Shown piece after piece: positions 33,474 through 43,819 of a stretch of DNA of 64,000 nt (its first letter is position 1; each line of letters starts with the position of its first letter). A model generated the notes under the pieces. It was not told where the DNA came from and did not search any database. It worked only from the letters and a program-made list of their open reading frames with translations. Made by a program: the position numbers and the translations under genes. This DNA is from Smallanthus sonchifolius (lineage: Eukaryota > Streptophyta > Magnoliopsida > Asterales > Asteraceae), in contig CM042039.1 in assembly GCA_023525975.1 (NCBI GenBank), forward strand, positions 15,096,501 to 15,160,500, in the 5' to 3' direction.

Positions 33474-33491
33474 TGGCGCCGTTGCCGGGGA
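33474..33491 (+). other. E primer-binding site (tRNA-Asp type)
   Basis: TGGCGCCGTTGCCGGGGA, the primer-binding site typical of Athila-like elements, six bases after the LTR. Confidence 0.9.
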
Positions 33492-33628
33492 CACTTGGCA
33501 ATAGCGAAATTTACTTTGATTTTAGGATATGTGTATACTTACTTTTATTTAGGTGTTTTAGATTAGGTTGTATTTATTTATTTTTCTCTTTATTTTTATT
33601 TATTATTATTTTTTGAAAGAAGAGGAAG

Positions 33629-35050
33629 ATGTGGTGCGAGAATTGTGGTAGACCCCATTGGACGCAACAATGTCAGCATTTTTATTCATATGGGTATTCT
33701 GCGAATCGGTACGATGAGAGATATCAAGAGGATGATGCGTTGGCGAGATCGTACCATTTGATGGAGCTGATGGAGAAGGAAGCGAGAGCCGAAGACATCA
33801 AATGGAGAGCTGAGATGGATCTTCTGACAAATCAGATTGAAGCACTTAAACTTGCAATGGCTACATCTATGAAGCAGATAGAGGATCCTGTGATTGATGA
33901 TTCATTAGAGCCGGAGACGAGAACAGACAGCGGAGTTTTTGCTATTTCCGATAGTTCTTACCAAGTCCCACATCCGGCTCGGCATATATTTGATTTTGAG
34001 GATCCGGATGTAGAAGAACACATCCAAGCTTATTTGAGGCACGATCTGCAGGCGGACAGACCAGCTGATGTGGAGAGAGTCGTCATTTTTGCTGTAGAGG
34101 ATACACTTGTTCCGAGTGTAGATGAAGCTGTAGTTGCTCACTTCCGAGCGCAGGAGGAGAGTCTTCACATCCCATCAGCAAAAGAAGTCAGGCAGATTGA
34201 TTGGAATGCCCGGTTTGCTGAGATGGAGGCCCGGTGGGCAGAGGAAGGTGAAGTATTCGGCACACCAGGACCAGAGATGTTAATGGACGAGTCAGTCCCA
34301 CCTCTGGTTCAGCAGGATGTCCCAATTCAGCCGATTTCCGCATTGTGGGCCGATTCTGATGATGAGTTGGAGTTTTCATCTGATCCCGTGACCACAGAGC
34401 ATCCTGATGATCAAATTGATGAGGAAAGTGAGAGAGCCAAGATAGAGGATGACATGACGAAGGAGGAGGAGCATGTACTATCCTGGGAGTTTGAGTTTGG
34501 TGACGAGTTGGTTGGTTTTACAACTCAAGAGGCTGATGAGGTGTTTGACCCTGTTGGTGACATTACTACTCTCGAGACATTACTTTATGGAGAGCCAGCA
34601 GCGGTTATCGAGCAGTCACCAAACCGAGAGGATGAAGAAGAAGTGATGGAGATGGAGCGACCACTTCTTGTTGAGGATGAGCAAACCCCAAGTGTGGGCA
34701 TTGCTGATGATGATAGCCGGCCCGTGGATGACGACGATGATTATGGATCGCCATCCAGATCCAACGTGCCACGGGATGGGGCGAGAGAGCGCCTGGACCG
34801 GCGCATTTCGAGGACACAAACCTGGTCGATTAGAGGTCCTGCAGTTGTTCCAGACTGCAGAGACGACCATGCTCCTAATTACATGCATGGCATACAGTTC
34901 GGTCCAGGAAAATTCAAGTCTTGGTGGCCCGATTCGAGTCTGTTTCGAGTCTTCTGGGGCCTGGTTGTTGGATTCTTCCCGTCCAACGACAAGAGAATGA
35001 AATTGAGTAAAAATGATGGGAAGAGGATTAAGGAGAAGCCTCCTGATTGA
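33629..35050 (+). CDS. E: sole ORF, 473 residues, Gag-like or unknown
   Basis: An intact frame from ATG at 33629. It begins with a zinc-knuckle-like motif C3-x2-C6-x3-H10-x4-C15 (CENCGRPHWTQQC; canonical CCHC has four residues before His). A charged helix (about 45-85) follows, then a long very acidic region with several helices (about 90-390), including a DDDDDY stretch, and a different C-terminus rich in Trp, Phe and Lys (KFKSWWPDSSLFRVFWGLVVGFFPSN, then a basic tail). I see no capsid, protease or polymerase signature. As it is the only protein of a recently mobile element, it may be a highly reduced Gag or an accessory factor. The function is unknown. Confidence 0.75.
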   Translation: MWCENCGRPHWTQQCQHFYSYGYSANRYDERYQEDDALARSYHLMELMEKEARAEDIKWRAEMDLLTNQIEALKLAMATSMKQIEDPVIDDSLEPETRTDSGVFAISDSSYQVPHPARHIFDFEDPDVEEHIQAYLRHDLQADRPADVERVVIFAVEDTLVPSVDEAVVAHFRAQEESLHIPSAKEVRQIDWNARFAEMEARWAEEGEVFGTPGPEMLMDESVPPLVQQDVPIQPISALWADSDDELEFSSDPVTTEHPDDQIDEESERAKIEDDMTKEEEHVLSWEFEFGDELVGFTTQEADEVFDPVGDITTLETLLYGEPAAVIEQSPNREDEEEVMEMERPLLVEDEQTPSVGIADDDSRPVDDDDDYGSPSRSNVPRDGARERLDRRISRTQTWSIRGPAVVPDCRDDHAPNYMHGIQFGPGKFKSWWPDSSLFRVFWGLVVGFFPSNDKRMKLSKNDGKRIKEKPPD

Positions 35051-36496
35051 GTCTACTTGCAAGGCACGAGTCTGGCTGAGGACTCTTCTGTAAACTTAGC
35101 GCTACTGGGAGGCAACCTAGATTTTCGCTTTAGTTATTTATTTGCTTTATTTTAGCTGTCATTGTGTTTGTTGCTTCTCCTGTTCTGTGATTCGTCCTCA
35201 TTATTATGGCTGCTTGTATTTTGTACATTATCTGTTTAGTTTAGTTTTATTTTTATTCTATTATTTGTGTCAGTATTATGCTGCTCGGGTTTTGCTTGTT
35301 TTTGTTTTGCATGTTTGGTTTTTCATAACCCGTACTCAATCTCCATTCGGGTTGTGGAAAACCAGTTACATATGATTGGAGGTGCCCGACAACTGGTTTG
35401 GAGCACGATCGCGAATGGAATGCTATACGATCGTGCAGCGAGATTTGGACCAAAGGAATACATTGCTAACCAGCTAAGTCTTTTCCTTTTCTCCTTATCT
35501 TGTCTTTTTATTTATTTTTCTTTTATTTTTATTTTTCCAGACTGTCTTCTGATTCCACATTGGGGACAATGTGTTGTTTTAAGTGTGGGGATGGGAGACT
35601 CCGTCTGGATTTTTATATATTGAGTCTGTTTTTGCCTTATAGCTTAAAATAAAATAAAATAAAATAAAATAAAAAAAAGAAAAAAAAAATTTGAAATTGT
35701 TCCTGAATTTTTTGTGAATTTATGAGAAAAATAATTTAGCAGTTGGTTGTCTATCATTTAATTGAAACTTATGGGAAGGAAATCATAGCGAATTTGTGAT
35801 GTGTTGGTAGGTCTAGTTAGCTAGCAAGCCCTTGAAAAATTTAATTAAGAATAATATTAACTTGTGGTTTCTACATTCCTTTAGGCCGATAGTGTAATTC
35901 CAACCAGTAGGGTGCGGTAGGTAAAGTCCTGATTTGCTCGAATCTTGTGTCTATAGAATCTCTAGTTTATTTCCCCCTTTTCCTCTGTTCTACGATGGCA
36001 GAGACCTGGGAAAGGAGCGCGTCGCCCTGTTGCTATAGACGCATAACGGGTTCACGCTGCTGATCATAATTAAAAGATGCCCAAAAAGCCCTATAAGCTT
36101 ATAAAAAATAAAAAAATAAAAAATAAAAAATAAATAAATAAATAAATAAAATAATAAATATGGGCCAGCTGTAAATTATTGCAAGTGATCTGATGGAAAA
36201 AACATAAGAGTATTTTATATTCACGAGTTAATTCGTTAAAATAGCTTATCATAACTAATCATTGCCAAGCCCGAAAGTAGGTGGCTTAGTGCCAAGAGGA
36301 TGTGGGTCACGGTTAATTGGGTAAATATATAAAATATTTTTTGCTTGTTTAGTTTCCTAGATTTAAAATGGACCAGTATACCAGCAATCATGGTTTCTAT
36401 GTCGGTATTTCCCCTTGTTAATATGAAATGATTTAATTCGGGCTCGCTAATCTTTGATCTCTTTATTCTAATCTTTTTCAGGGACGAAAAAGAGTT
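35051..36496 (+). other. E: 3' non-coding region
   Basis: About 1.45 kb without a credible gene. It holds a CTGGGAGGCAACC block, the Athila-style ACATTGGGGACAATGTG block, A-rich simple repeats (AAAATA)n near 35646-35690 and (AAAT)n near 36105-36160. The small frames in it have no family resemblance. Confidence 0.6.
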
Positions 36497-36509
36497 AAGT
36501 GTGGGGATG
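36497..36509 (+). other. E polypurine tract
   Basis: AAGTGTGGGGATG directly precedes the 3' LTR. Confidence 0.85.
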
Positions 36510-38227
36510 TGATGTATTGCAAAATACATCCGTTTTACTATCTATTTTATTCCCACTTTGTGTTTGTTTTGCGTCGGTTTTCTTCTATAACTGCTCGTAC
36601 TTAATATTTCTATATATTTTGGTTGTTAGGTCACAAAGGAAGCGGATATGATTGAAAACGAAGAAGAACGAGTTTCCGGTTCGTGCGAGAGGGCTGTGGG
36701 TAAAAAGAAAGGAAGATTCTGGATTTTTAACCCCATCGCGCTACACGACAGGTCTTGTAATTTCGTCGCGCTACGCGAGGAATGCAAAATGACAGAATTG
36801 CCCTTTTTTTGATTGCCGACTATTTTGTCTTTTCTGGGGCCCTAGCGCTACGCGAGGATGAATCAAGATCCCGTCGCGCTACGCGACGGGTGGTTTTTCG
36901 CAGAAACCTCTTTTTAAGCCAAAAATTAGAAAACCCTAAAAAGGGAGACCACCTTGTGACGGCAAAAGACGAAAAGGAGAAATATTCTAGCCTAAAGAAG
37001 GTGATTGTGGACTAAAATCGGAGGAGGAGAAGTGGATATTGATCAAGAACAAGCGTTGGGATCGAAGAATTGAAGCCGGATTCACCTCGGGTTACATAAT
37101 TTTGATTCGTTCTTGTTTTCTTGTCAATTCTAACATGATGAACATCCTAGTTACTTATTGTTTTATAATTTTGAACATGTTTCTTGGCTAGATTCTTGTT
37201 GTCTACCTAGGTTAAGATGATTGCCCATGTTTAACATTGGTTTTTGTTGGTTTTTGGAACTTTTGAATGTGAAGAACTCATGATGTAACAAACTTGGTTT
37301 TGATCATTGGATGTGTATGCATATTTAGTATTATCAATTAAATGATTTTTCAGTCCTCATGTGCTTTGATGAATGTCTTTCATATAATAGGTGAATGCTA
37401 GATCAATTGCCGTGTGTTTTTGATTATTGGATGGTTTGCTAGACGTAGTATTCCATAGGAATGAAATTCGTGAATTGGTAAATCTAAATATTCAACCAAT
37501 CTTAATAGCTGTGAGGTGAGAGATTGTCGGTTTATCTCGTGTGTCTGATCGCTAGTTTAGAATCTTTGTGAGAAGGTCTGTCTAGTTCGTCGTTCACATC
37601 TTGTTTACCGAGTCCAATAGGAAATTCTTAGTTATCCCTTGCACTTAGGTGTATTGAGACTTTCGCGCTGTGAGGTAGATTGTCTAGCGGATACTTCTTG
37701 AGTAGACTGGATGACCTGTGAGGGGAACCCGTCCAGCCGGTGGTTTAATGGCTTTTAGGTCTCTTAGTTGACAATCCTTGAGAAGGGTCGAGGGTGCTCT
37801 AGGTTCCCTTTGAGTTTAGTATTTTAAGATCCCGGTATCACATCAGTTCCATTACCGATAGAACCTTCGTCAGACACGTGTAGGATTCGGGCCTAGGTAG
37901 TGCTTTCACCCTGTCTGTTTTTGTTCCGTAGTTATTCTCACGCTAGTTTGTTTGTCCTCGTCTTTTCCTTTATTTTCTTTAGTTTATTATTTTTAGTTTA
38001 TTTGTCTTTTAAATAAAAGAAACCCCCCTTTTTTGTAATTAGTTATCCTGCATCTGAGTAAGTATTTCGCTGTACATACAGTGTCCCTAGGTTCGATACT
38101 CGGTCTTATCTATCTATTCTGCAAACGATCGGTACACTTGCCGTATTGTGCGCGTTAGTTTAGGTTTGTCCGTTTTATTATAAATATTAGAACTTGTAGG
38201 TTTTTGCGTATAGTTCGTAGCACACCA
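36510..38227 (+). repeat. E 3' LTR
   Basis: 1718 bp, about 99% identical to 31751-33467, ending CACACCA before the GTCTG duplication. Confidence 0.94.
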
Positions 38228-39190
38228 GTCTGATAGCACCTGCCCTGAAGGAGTAGTATCTGAGGAGTTGTTATGTGAACAAAAAATTAAGAAAAACATT
38301 ATCACTAATAGTGACAATTGTATTTTGACTGAACCCGATATCATTGAATCAAATGATAAATTAAAGGTAATGCTTTATGGGGGTATAAACACATTAATCA
38401 AGTTACGAAAGAAGCTTTTTCAGCTCATTATGGGTTTGGTTATAAAGAAAATTTGCAAAAATATTATACTCCCAAAAACCAATCTTTATCGGGTCAAACT
38501 CCTGTTCACCAACCAACTCCTCCTGCTCATAATGCTGAGCCACCTAATGCCAGATCTAATGAGCCTTACAGGAGGACTTAAACAGACAAGAGGACTTGCT
38601 TTCACTGTGGTATGGTTGGTCACATTTTTTTGAACTACCCTTCTAAGAACCAAGGGAAACGGCCAATTGTTTCACAACCGGCTGTCATCCCTAAGTCACC
38701 ACCAGTGAAGCATTCCAAAAGTCCAAAAGCAAGTGTGGTGAAACCACCAGTAAAACCCATGGTAAAGCCAAAGATCACATCTGAGGCTAAATCATCTGTT
38801 TCAAGAAGGGGAAAGCATCCTGCTAAACCTTGTGTATCTACCTCTGGTACGGTAGTACACCTACTGGTGAGAAACCTGTGGTGAAACTCTCTAAGCCATA
38901 GAAAATGAGAAGGAACAAGAGATTGAGAAAGCTGGAACAGCTGTCTGGATTTCAATCAGGTGAAGCTTCCATTAGTTCACCTGCTGCTGTTGATTCTAAG
39001 TCTACTGTTCTAGTTAAGAAACAGAAGAGATCCTGGAACAACAAAGCTAAAAATTCTCAATCTCCTAGTCCCAATTCTTCTAAAGATTCATCCATTTTTA
39101 ACAGTCACGACTGTGAGTTAATTGAGGTTGTTTATATTAAGAAAGACGGACGACCCAAGACCACTATGGCTTGGGTTTCCAAATCTAATT
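38228..39190 (+). pseudogene. C gag, C-terminal part with second zinc knuckle
   Basis: The frame continues from 31750 (SEELLCEQKIKKNI...). After phase changes comes a second knuckle, CFHCGMVGHIFLNY, whose last cysteine has become Tyr (about 38597-38640). A Pro/Lys-rich stretch (KPPVKPMVKPK) and the end of the gag (KKDGRPKTTMAWVSKSN, stop 39190) follow. At least two frameshifts and stops occur (near 38370, 38580 and 38880). Confidence 0.82.
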
Positions 39191-39822
39191 AATTCTTTTT
39201 GTGACTCGTGTAGGGACATCCGAAGGGTACTATCTCTAATCGTTGGTATGTAGATAGTGGATGCTCCCGACACAGGACAGGTAACATGGCCCTGCTTTAA
39301 GATGTAAATCCATTCAGAGGCGGCTATGTGGCCTTTGCTGGAGAGAAAGGCGGTAGCATCACGTGTCAAGGCGTGGTTTCAAATGGTTGTGTCATCTTTG
39401 ACAATGTCAACTACTGCGAGAAGCTGAAGCATAACTTGTTGAGTGTCTCCCAGATGTGCGACAAGGATTACTCAGTGATGTTTGACAAAACTGAATGTTT
39501 GATACTCAAACCTGGTTTTGAGGTTCCTGAAGACTGGATTCTGATGAGAGCGCCAAGAACAAACGACACCTATCAGATTGATATGAGCGTGGCAACAACC
39601 ACCTCATAAGTTGCTACTTGTTTGCTTACCAAAGCGACAGAGCTTGACTCTATCTTGTGGCAAAGGAAACTCGGACATATTTCTTATCGTAAAATGAACC
39701 ATCTTGTCCGAAACGGTTTGGTAACCGGTGTTCCTAAGCTGAGATTTATCGTTGCAGATGACTGTATGCCTTGTAGAAAGGGAAAACAGCAACGGAAGTA
39801 TCACAAGCCCAAGCTCTAAAAC
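39191..39822 (+). pseudogene. C protease and GAG-pre-integrase domain
   Basis: The protease core reads WYVDSGCSRHRTGN at 39244-39285: the catalytic Asp is present, and Arg replaces the usual Met after SRH. An in-frame stop follows at about 39298. The 39328-39609 frame carries GGYVAFAGEKGGSITCQGVV and LKHNLLSVSQMC. GAG-pre-integrase follows at 39619-39819 with ILWQRKLGHISYRKMNHLV and CMPCRKGKQQRKYHKPK. Stops separate the parts. D is inserted just after this; AAAAC (39818-39822) is its target duplication. Confidence 0.88.
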
Positions 39823-40535
39823 TGTAGATGCATAATATGTCCCTAATCCCTTGTAATATGTATTTCATCTATGTTTAATGTAATTATTTGATGTAGTAAT
39901 GAAATTACATGTTTATCCTTAATGTTTACTCATATATAATGACTGTGTATTAAACGATCTGATAAATAGCGATAACGTTGATCAATCGTGCTAATGAAAG
40001 GCCCATTCGCACGAATGGATCATGAGAATGATCCATTCGCGCGAATAGCTCATGAGAATGATTCATTCGCTAGAATAAGTCATGAGAATGATTCATTCGT
40101 ACGAATGAACCATTTTGATGATTCATTCTTAAGAATGAACCATTCTGCTGATTCATTCGCACGAATGAGTCCATTCACATGGCTCATTCGTACGAATGGC
40201 CTCTGCACTATATATATAACTTTCACTTCATGAGCACATACAACACGGAAATACAACAGATATACACATAGAGAGACTGACCAGAGCAGAACCAACAAAA
40301 CACAAACTCTCTGCACCTGTATTGTCGAATCTCTGTCCGTTGAGAGTTTCCAGGTCTTGTATCCAACTTCTCTACACCAAAGGGTTGATAGAAACCTTCG
40401 TCTCGACATCTAATCCGCTCGTTTCTTAAGACCCGATCCGTGTCATAGATTGGATTGCCAATCAAATCGGATTCCGCACGATTTGGTTCGGTTAATGTGT
40501 TGAATCATTGGATCAAGGTAGATCCCGATCCAACA
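39823..40535 (+). repeat. D 5' LTR
   Basis: 713 bp, TGTAGATGCATAATATG to GATCCAACA, with a TATATATATA promoter motif at about 40208-40219 just after the palindrome cluster. Confidence 0.95.
39995..40200. repeat. D LTR: CATTCGNACGAATG palindrome cluster
   Basis: About nine complete or partial copies of CATTCG(C/T)ACGAATG and relatives (CATTCTTAAGAATG, CATTCGCTAGAAT), spaced about 20-25 bp, immediately upstream of the TATA motif. This is the position of a promoter-proximal control region. Repeated at 45243-45448. Confidence 0.92.
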
Positions 40536-40538
40536 AAG

Positions 40539-40550
40539 TGGTATCAGAGC
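40539..40550 (+). other. D primer-binding site (initiator tRNA-Met)
   Basis: TGGTATCAGAGC three bases after the LTR. Confidence 0.93.
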
Positions 40551-40764
40551 TGTGTGCTCTAGATTCAACATAGAAAATCTGATCTTGCCTTTAAATCTTG
40601 CTTTTTCTATCCTCTTGAATGTTATAAAGATCACTTGATCGTTGTTTAGCCACATTTAAATCTTGTGATTATTGTTTCTGAGTGATCTGATCATCTCAAT
40701 TTCCAGATCTGATAAAAGGATTAATCATTGGTGCTTTTTGGTGCAAAAAAGTCAAACTGCTCTC

Positions 40765-41635
40765 TGTCGTACGAATGGCTACCATGATGAACTTCATTCG
40801 CACGAATGGCTCCTACCATTCGCATGAATAGATCAAGTCTCCCGCTCATTGTTCAAACTTCCAATCGCACGAATAGAAATTCCATTCGCACGACTAGAAA
40901 ATTCCATTCGTACGAATGAGTGGCAGAATGAATCAAATCTGGTTCACTCGCACGAATGAGAGTCCACTCGCACGAATGACTCATTCGCATGTGCAGCATC
41001 ATTCTATAAATATGCCATTCATTCGCATGTGCAGCATCATTCGCACAATTCAAAATCTGCATTCGCACGTCTGTTCGATCAATTTCTGATTTTGAACAAA
41101 ACTCCGTCAAATCACGATCTAATCATTCGATTTCTTTTTACAGGTATAAATCTACAAGTATTCATCAAGTGTATACCGATTCGAGGATGTTCGACTAGAT
41201 TTAGGGCTCAAAACGAAAACCAAACCTAAAATCTTAAAATCTGACTTAATAAACCAATTAAAATGTCGAATATTGGTTGAAAACCATAGTCGAGTGTGTT
41301 GATGTCTTTTTCGACAAATCTTTTCATGTGTTGGTTGATTTTTGGACAATTTGGATCGCGACCCGTCTGTCATACGAATGGACACATTCTTCATGATCAT
41401 TCGTACGAATGAGAACTCATTCACACGAATGAATGCTCATTCACACGAATGAACGCTCATTCACACGAATGAACGCTCATTCACACGAATGAACGCTCAT
41501 TAACACGAATGAAGACTCATTCGCACGAATGAATACTCATTCATATGAATGAAACTCATTCGCACGAATAAATAGGCAGAATGATCCATTCGCACGAATG
41601 AACCAACTTTTAGGGTTCATTCGTACAGAGGGAAA
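40765..41635. repeat. D leader: further CATTCGNACGAATG repeats
   Basis: Two groups (about 40765-41085 and 41370-41630) of the same palindrome as in the LTR, including a regular 20-bp tandem CTCATTCACACGAATGAA-type run at 41400-41560. They lie downstream of the primer-binding site, so they would be in the RNA leader. Confidence 0.9.
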
Positions 41636-41708
41636 ATGGTCCAAAAGTTCATATTTCCAAAATCTTGCATGTACTGATCTGATGTGCTTCATGTTTTTGT
41701 GTTTGCAG
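41144..41708 (+). other. D: possible leader intron
   Basis: A donor-like CAG/GTATAA at 41142-41149 and a strong acceptor (T-rich tract then TTTGCAG ending 41708), 10 bases before ORF1 ATG. Splicing would remove the second palindrome group. This is inferred from consensus only. Confidence 0.35.
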
Positions 41709-41718
41709 ACTGATCGTT

Positions 41719-43713
41719 ATGGCGCACAGAGCTCCAGTTGTTCTTAAAGCTTCAACAAAAAGCAACATTTGTGCTTACATGATCCCAACTTCAAAGAATG
41801 CAAGACCGTTTATTGGAATGATCGAGTTCTTGTCTCGATCCAGGGTAGCCCATGCTATATCTTATATCTGCACTCCCTATGCTTCTCATCAATGGGAATT
41901 CTGGGCCACAGCTGAAATAGACTGTGAAGTTTCTCCAACTGTGATACGGGGAAAGATTGCAGGACAGGAGGTTATTGTATCTGCCTCTCACATTCGCCGA
42001 TTGTGTCAATTCGGTGATCATCCTGAAGATCCAGTGACACTGGATAAATATCTGGTCCGTGGATGCTTCATGAGAATAAAGTACGACGGGAATGTCGCCG
42101 AAGGCGTTCTCAACAAGGCGAACCTCTGTCCCCAGTATAAATATCTAGGACACGTTCTTCTTCACTGCCTCGGTTCCCGTCGTGGCGGATTTGATGATAT
42201 GCGCGAAACAATACAGAGCGCATTTGTGGCACTAGTGTTGAACATACCGTTCAACTTTTCAGAGATGGTGTTCACACACCTGAAGGAAAACATCTCGCTA
42301 AAAGGGGACAATGCGTATCTCATGTACCCCCGATTCTTACAGATGATAATCGATGACCAACTTCCTCTACTGCCACGATCCGATATTGACATGATAAGGC
42401 TGGAGCATATGACTGATGTGACACTAAACCGGGTACAGACTTATAGGGGAAGACCAACAAAGCCTCCACATAAACGCCTTATTGGACATCTGGCAAATTC
42501 TGATTATATGGCACCTGCAAACAGAAATTGGCGTCACGATAATAGTGATTCTGACAGGGAGGATATTGTTGTGCCTCCAGCTGACGACCAAGATGACGAC
42601 GACCAAGATGGTCAGGGAGGTGGTGGCAATGCTCCTAATGTTCCATCTACCGCTGCCACCACTCCTACTGTTACTGCTATCGATTCATCCCTTCCAACTA
42701 ACCCAGAAGACGTTAACCTGGACACCGTCCTGTTTACTGATTCTGAGGAAACTGAAGATGAATTCGAAATCAGTCAACAAGGGGCAAGATTGGTAGCCAC
42801 AAAACGAAAGAGGGGAGCAGATCAAGGAAGCTCAAGGGTTAATGATGATGACGTCAGGGATGCTGACTTTGTCCCTGACTGTCCACAAGTATCTGCTGCT
42901 CCTTCTTCCCAATCTACCCCAGTCAAGAAAGGAAGAATGAAGAGAATGGCCAAACGCCAAAAGTTCAAACTTGTCAGAAGGACGGAGAGCACCTCTGCTA
43001 CAACAGCAACTGCCACCAGGTCTGAGGCTCCAATGTCAACATCCATGCCTCAGACACAAACTGTGCCTCCGATTCCTCCTCCCATCTACACGACTGCTCA
43101 TACATCACAGCCAGCCACTACTCGAGCTGAGTCATCAACATCATTGCCGACTATTTCGTTGAACGATCAAATCATCACTCTAAACAGCTTGGTACTGCAG
43201 CTTCTGGCTCAAAATCAAGAACAGTCAAAGCGTTTAGATCTTCAGGGCTTGCAGATCAGTCAGTTGACTCTGCAAAATACTGAACAAGCCCAAGCCATCA
43301 CAAGTCTTTCCAATAGATGCAATGATCAACAAGCCCTCCTTCTCACTGCTACAAACCAGAATCAACAGTTGTCTAAAACTGTTGATGCACATGCTCAGAG
43401 AATACAAAGGATAGAGGAGGAAAATAAGAGACTGTTGGAAGACTTAGAAAGCAGAAGGGACACGACACCCAGAATTGAGGGTGCTCGCAAAGATGGTGAT
43501 GATGGTGACGATGATGATGATGATGATGATGATGACGAGGATGATGATGGTGACGATGATGATGATAATAATGACAAAGATAAGGATGATGGTGCCAATG
43601 CTGGTGCTGCATCAAGTGCTTCAAAGACAGCAGAAGCAGAGGCACGCACTAAGCAAAAATCAGACAAATCAGAAGGCCCATCATCAGATACACAAAAGGG
43701 CACTGAAGGTTGA
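41719..43713 (+). CDS. D ORF1: 664-residue accessory protein, unknown function
   Basis: Intact frame. Residues about 24-270 form a globular, helix-rich region (MIEFLSRSRVAHAISY, EFWATAEID, CFMRI, LMYPRFLQMIIDDQLP) of a kind I associate with proteins encoded 3' of pol in SIRE-like copia elements of composite plants. An acidic linker (271-350), a basic nuclear-localisation-like stretch (PVKKGRMKRMAKRQKFKL, 401-418), a Thr/Pro-rich part, a long coiled coil (about 481-585) and a poly-Asp tail from a GAT repeat (592-624) follow. There is no signal peptide or membrane span, which argues against an envelope role. The homologue in C is at 50326-52557. Confidence 0.85.
   Translation: MAHRAPVVLKASTKSNICAYMIPTSKNARPFIGMIEFLSRSRVAHAISYICTPYASHQWEFWATAEIDCEVSPTVIRGKIAGQEVIVSASHIRRLCQFGDHPEDPVTLDKYLVRGCFMRIKYDGNVAEGVLNKANLCPQYKYLGHVLLHCLGSRRGGFDDMRETIQSAFVALVLNIPFNFSEMVFTHLKENISLKGDNAYLMYPRFLQMIIDDQLPLLPRSDIDMIRLEHMTDVTLNRVQTYRGRPTKPPHKRLIGHLANSDYMAPANRNWRHDNSDSDREDIVVPPADDQDDDDQDGQGGGGNAPNVPSTAATTPTVTAIDSSLPTNPEDVNLDTVLFTDSEETEDEFEISQQGARLVATKRKRGADQGSSRVNDDDVRDADFVPDCPQVSAAPSSQSTPVKKGRMKRMAKRQKFKLVRRTESTSATTATATRSEAPMSTSMPQTQTVPPIPPPIYTTAHTSQPATTRAESSTSLPTISLNDQIITLNSLVLQLLAQNQEQSKRLDLQGLQISQLTLQNTEQAQAITSLSNRCNDQQALLLTATNQNQQLSKTVDAHAQRIQRIEEENKRLLEDLESRRDTTPRIEGARKDGDDGDDDDDDDDDDEDDDGDDDDDNNDKDKDDGANAGAASSASKTAEAEARTKQKSDKSEGPSSDTQKGTEG
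43498..43585 (+). repeat. GAT/GAC microsatellite encoding poly-Asp in D ORF1
   Basis: Nearly pure (GAT)n/(GAC)n stretch in frame, giving the run of Asp residues at about 592-616. Confidence 0.9.
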
Positions 43714-43819
43714 TTTTTTTTTTTTAAGTGTTTTAAGTTGTCTTTTTGTAAATATTAGATTATTATGTAAATAATTTCAGTTTTATTTTGATTAAATCAA
43801 TGAAATTTAAAATTCTCAC

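Larger units (their letters stand above)
31751..38227 (+). mobile_element. E: non-autonomous LTR retrotransposon with Athila-like ends
   Basis: 6477 bp with LTRs of 1717 and 1718 bp (TGATGTATTG...CACACCA), flanked by a perfect GTCTG duplication. The primer-binding site matches tRNA-Asp, as in Athila-type Ty3/gypsy elements. The 3' region also has Athila-style landmarks (CTGGGAGGCAACC near 35106, ACATTGGGGACAATGTG near 35555, and a GTGTGGGG polypurine tract). The interior has only one ORF (33629-35050) and no protease, RT or integrase. LTRs differ by about 15 substitutions plus one indel (about 0.9%), so it moved fairly recently using enzymes supplied by another element. Confidence 0.93.

Noticed and set aside
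43373..43703. His-rich and Ser-rich antisense frames over the GAT repeat
   Set aside because: Shadows of the poly-Asp microsatellite of D ORF1.
41719..43713. Calling D ORF1 an envelope protein
   Set aside because: No signal peptide, transmembrane span or glycoprotein features are visible, only a globular part, basic stretch, coiled coil and acidic tail; accessory ORF is the safer name.
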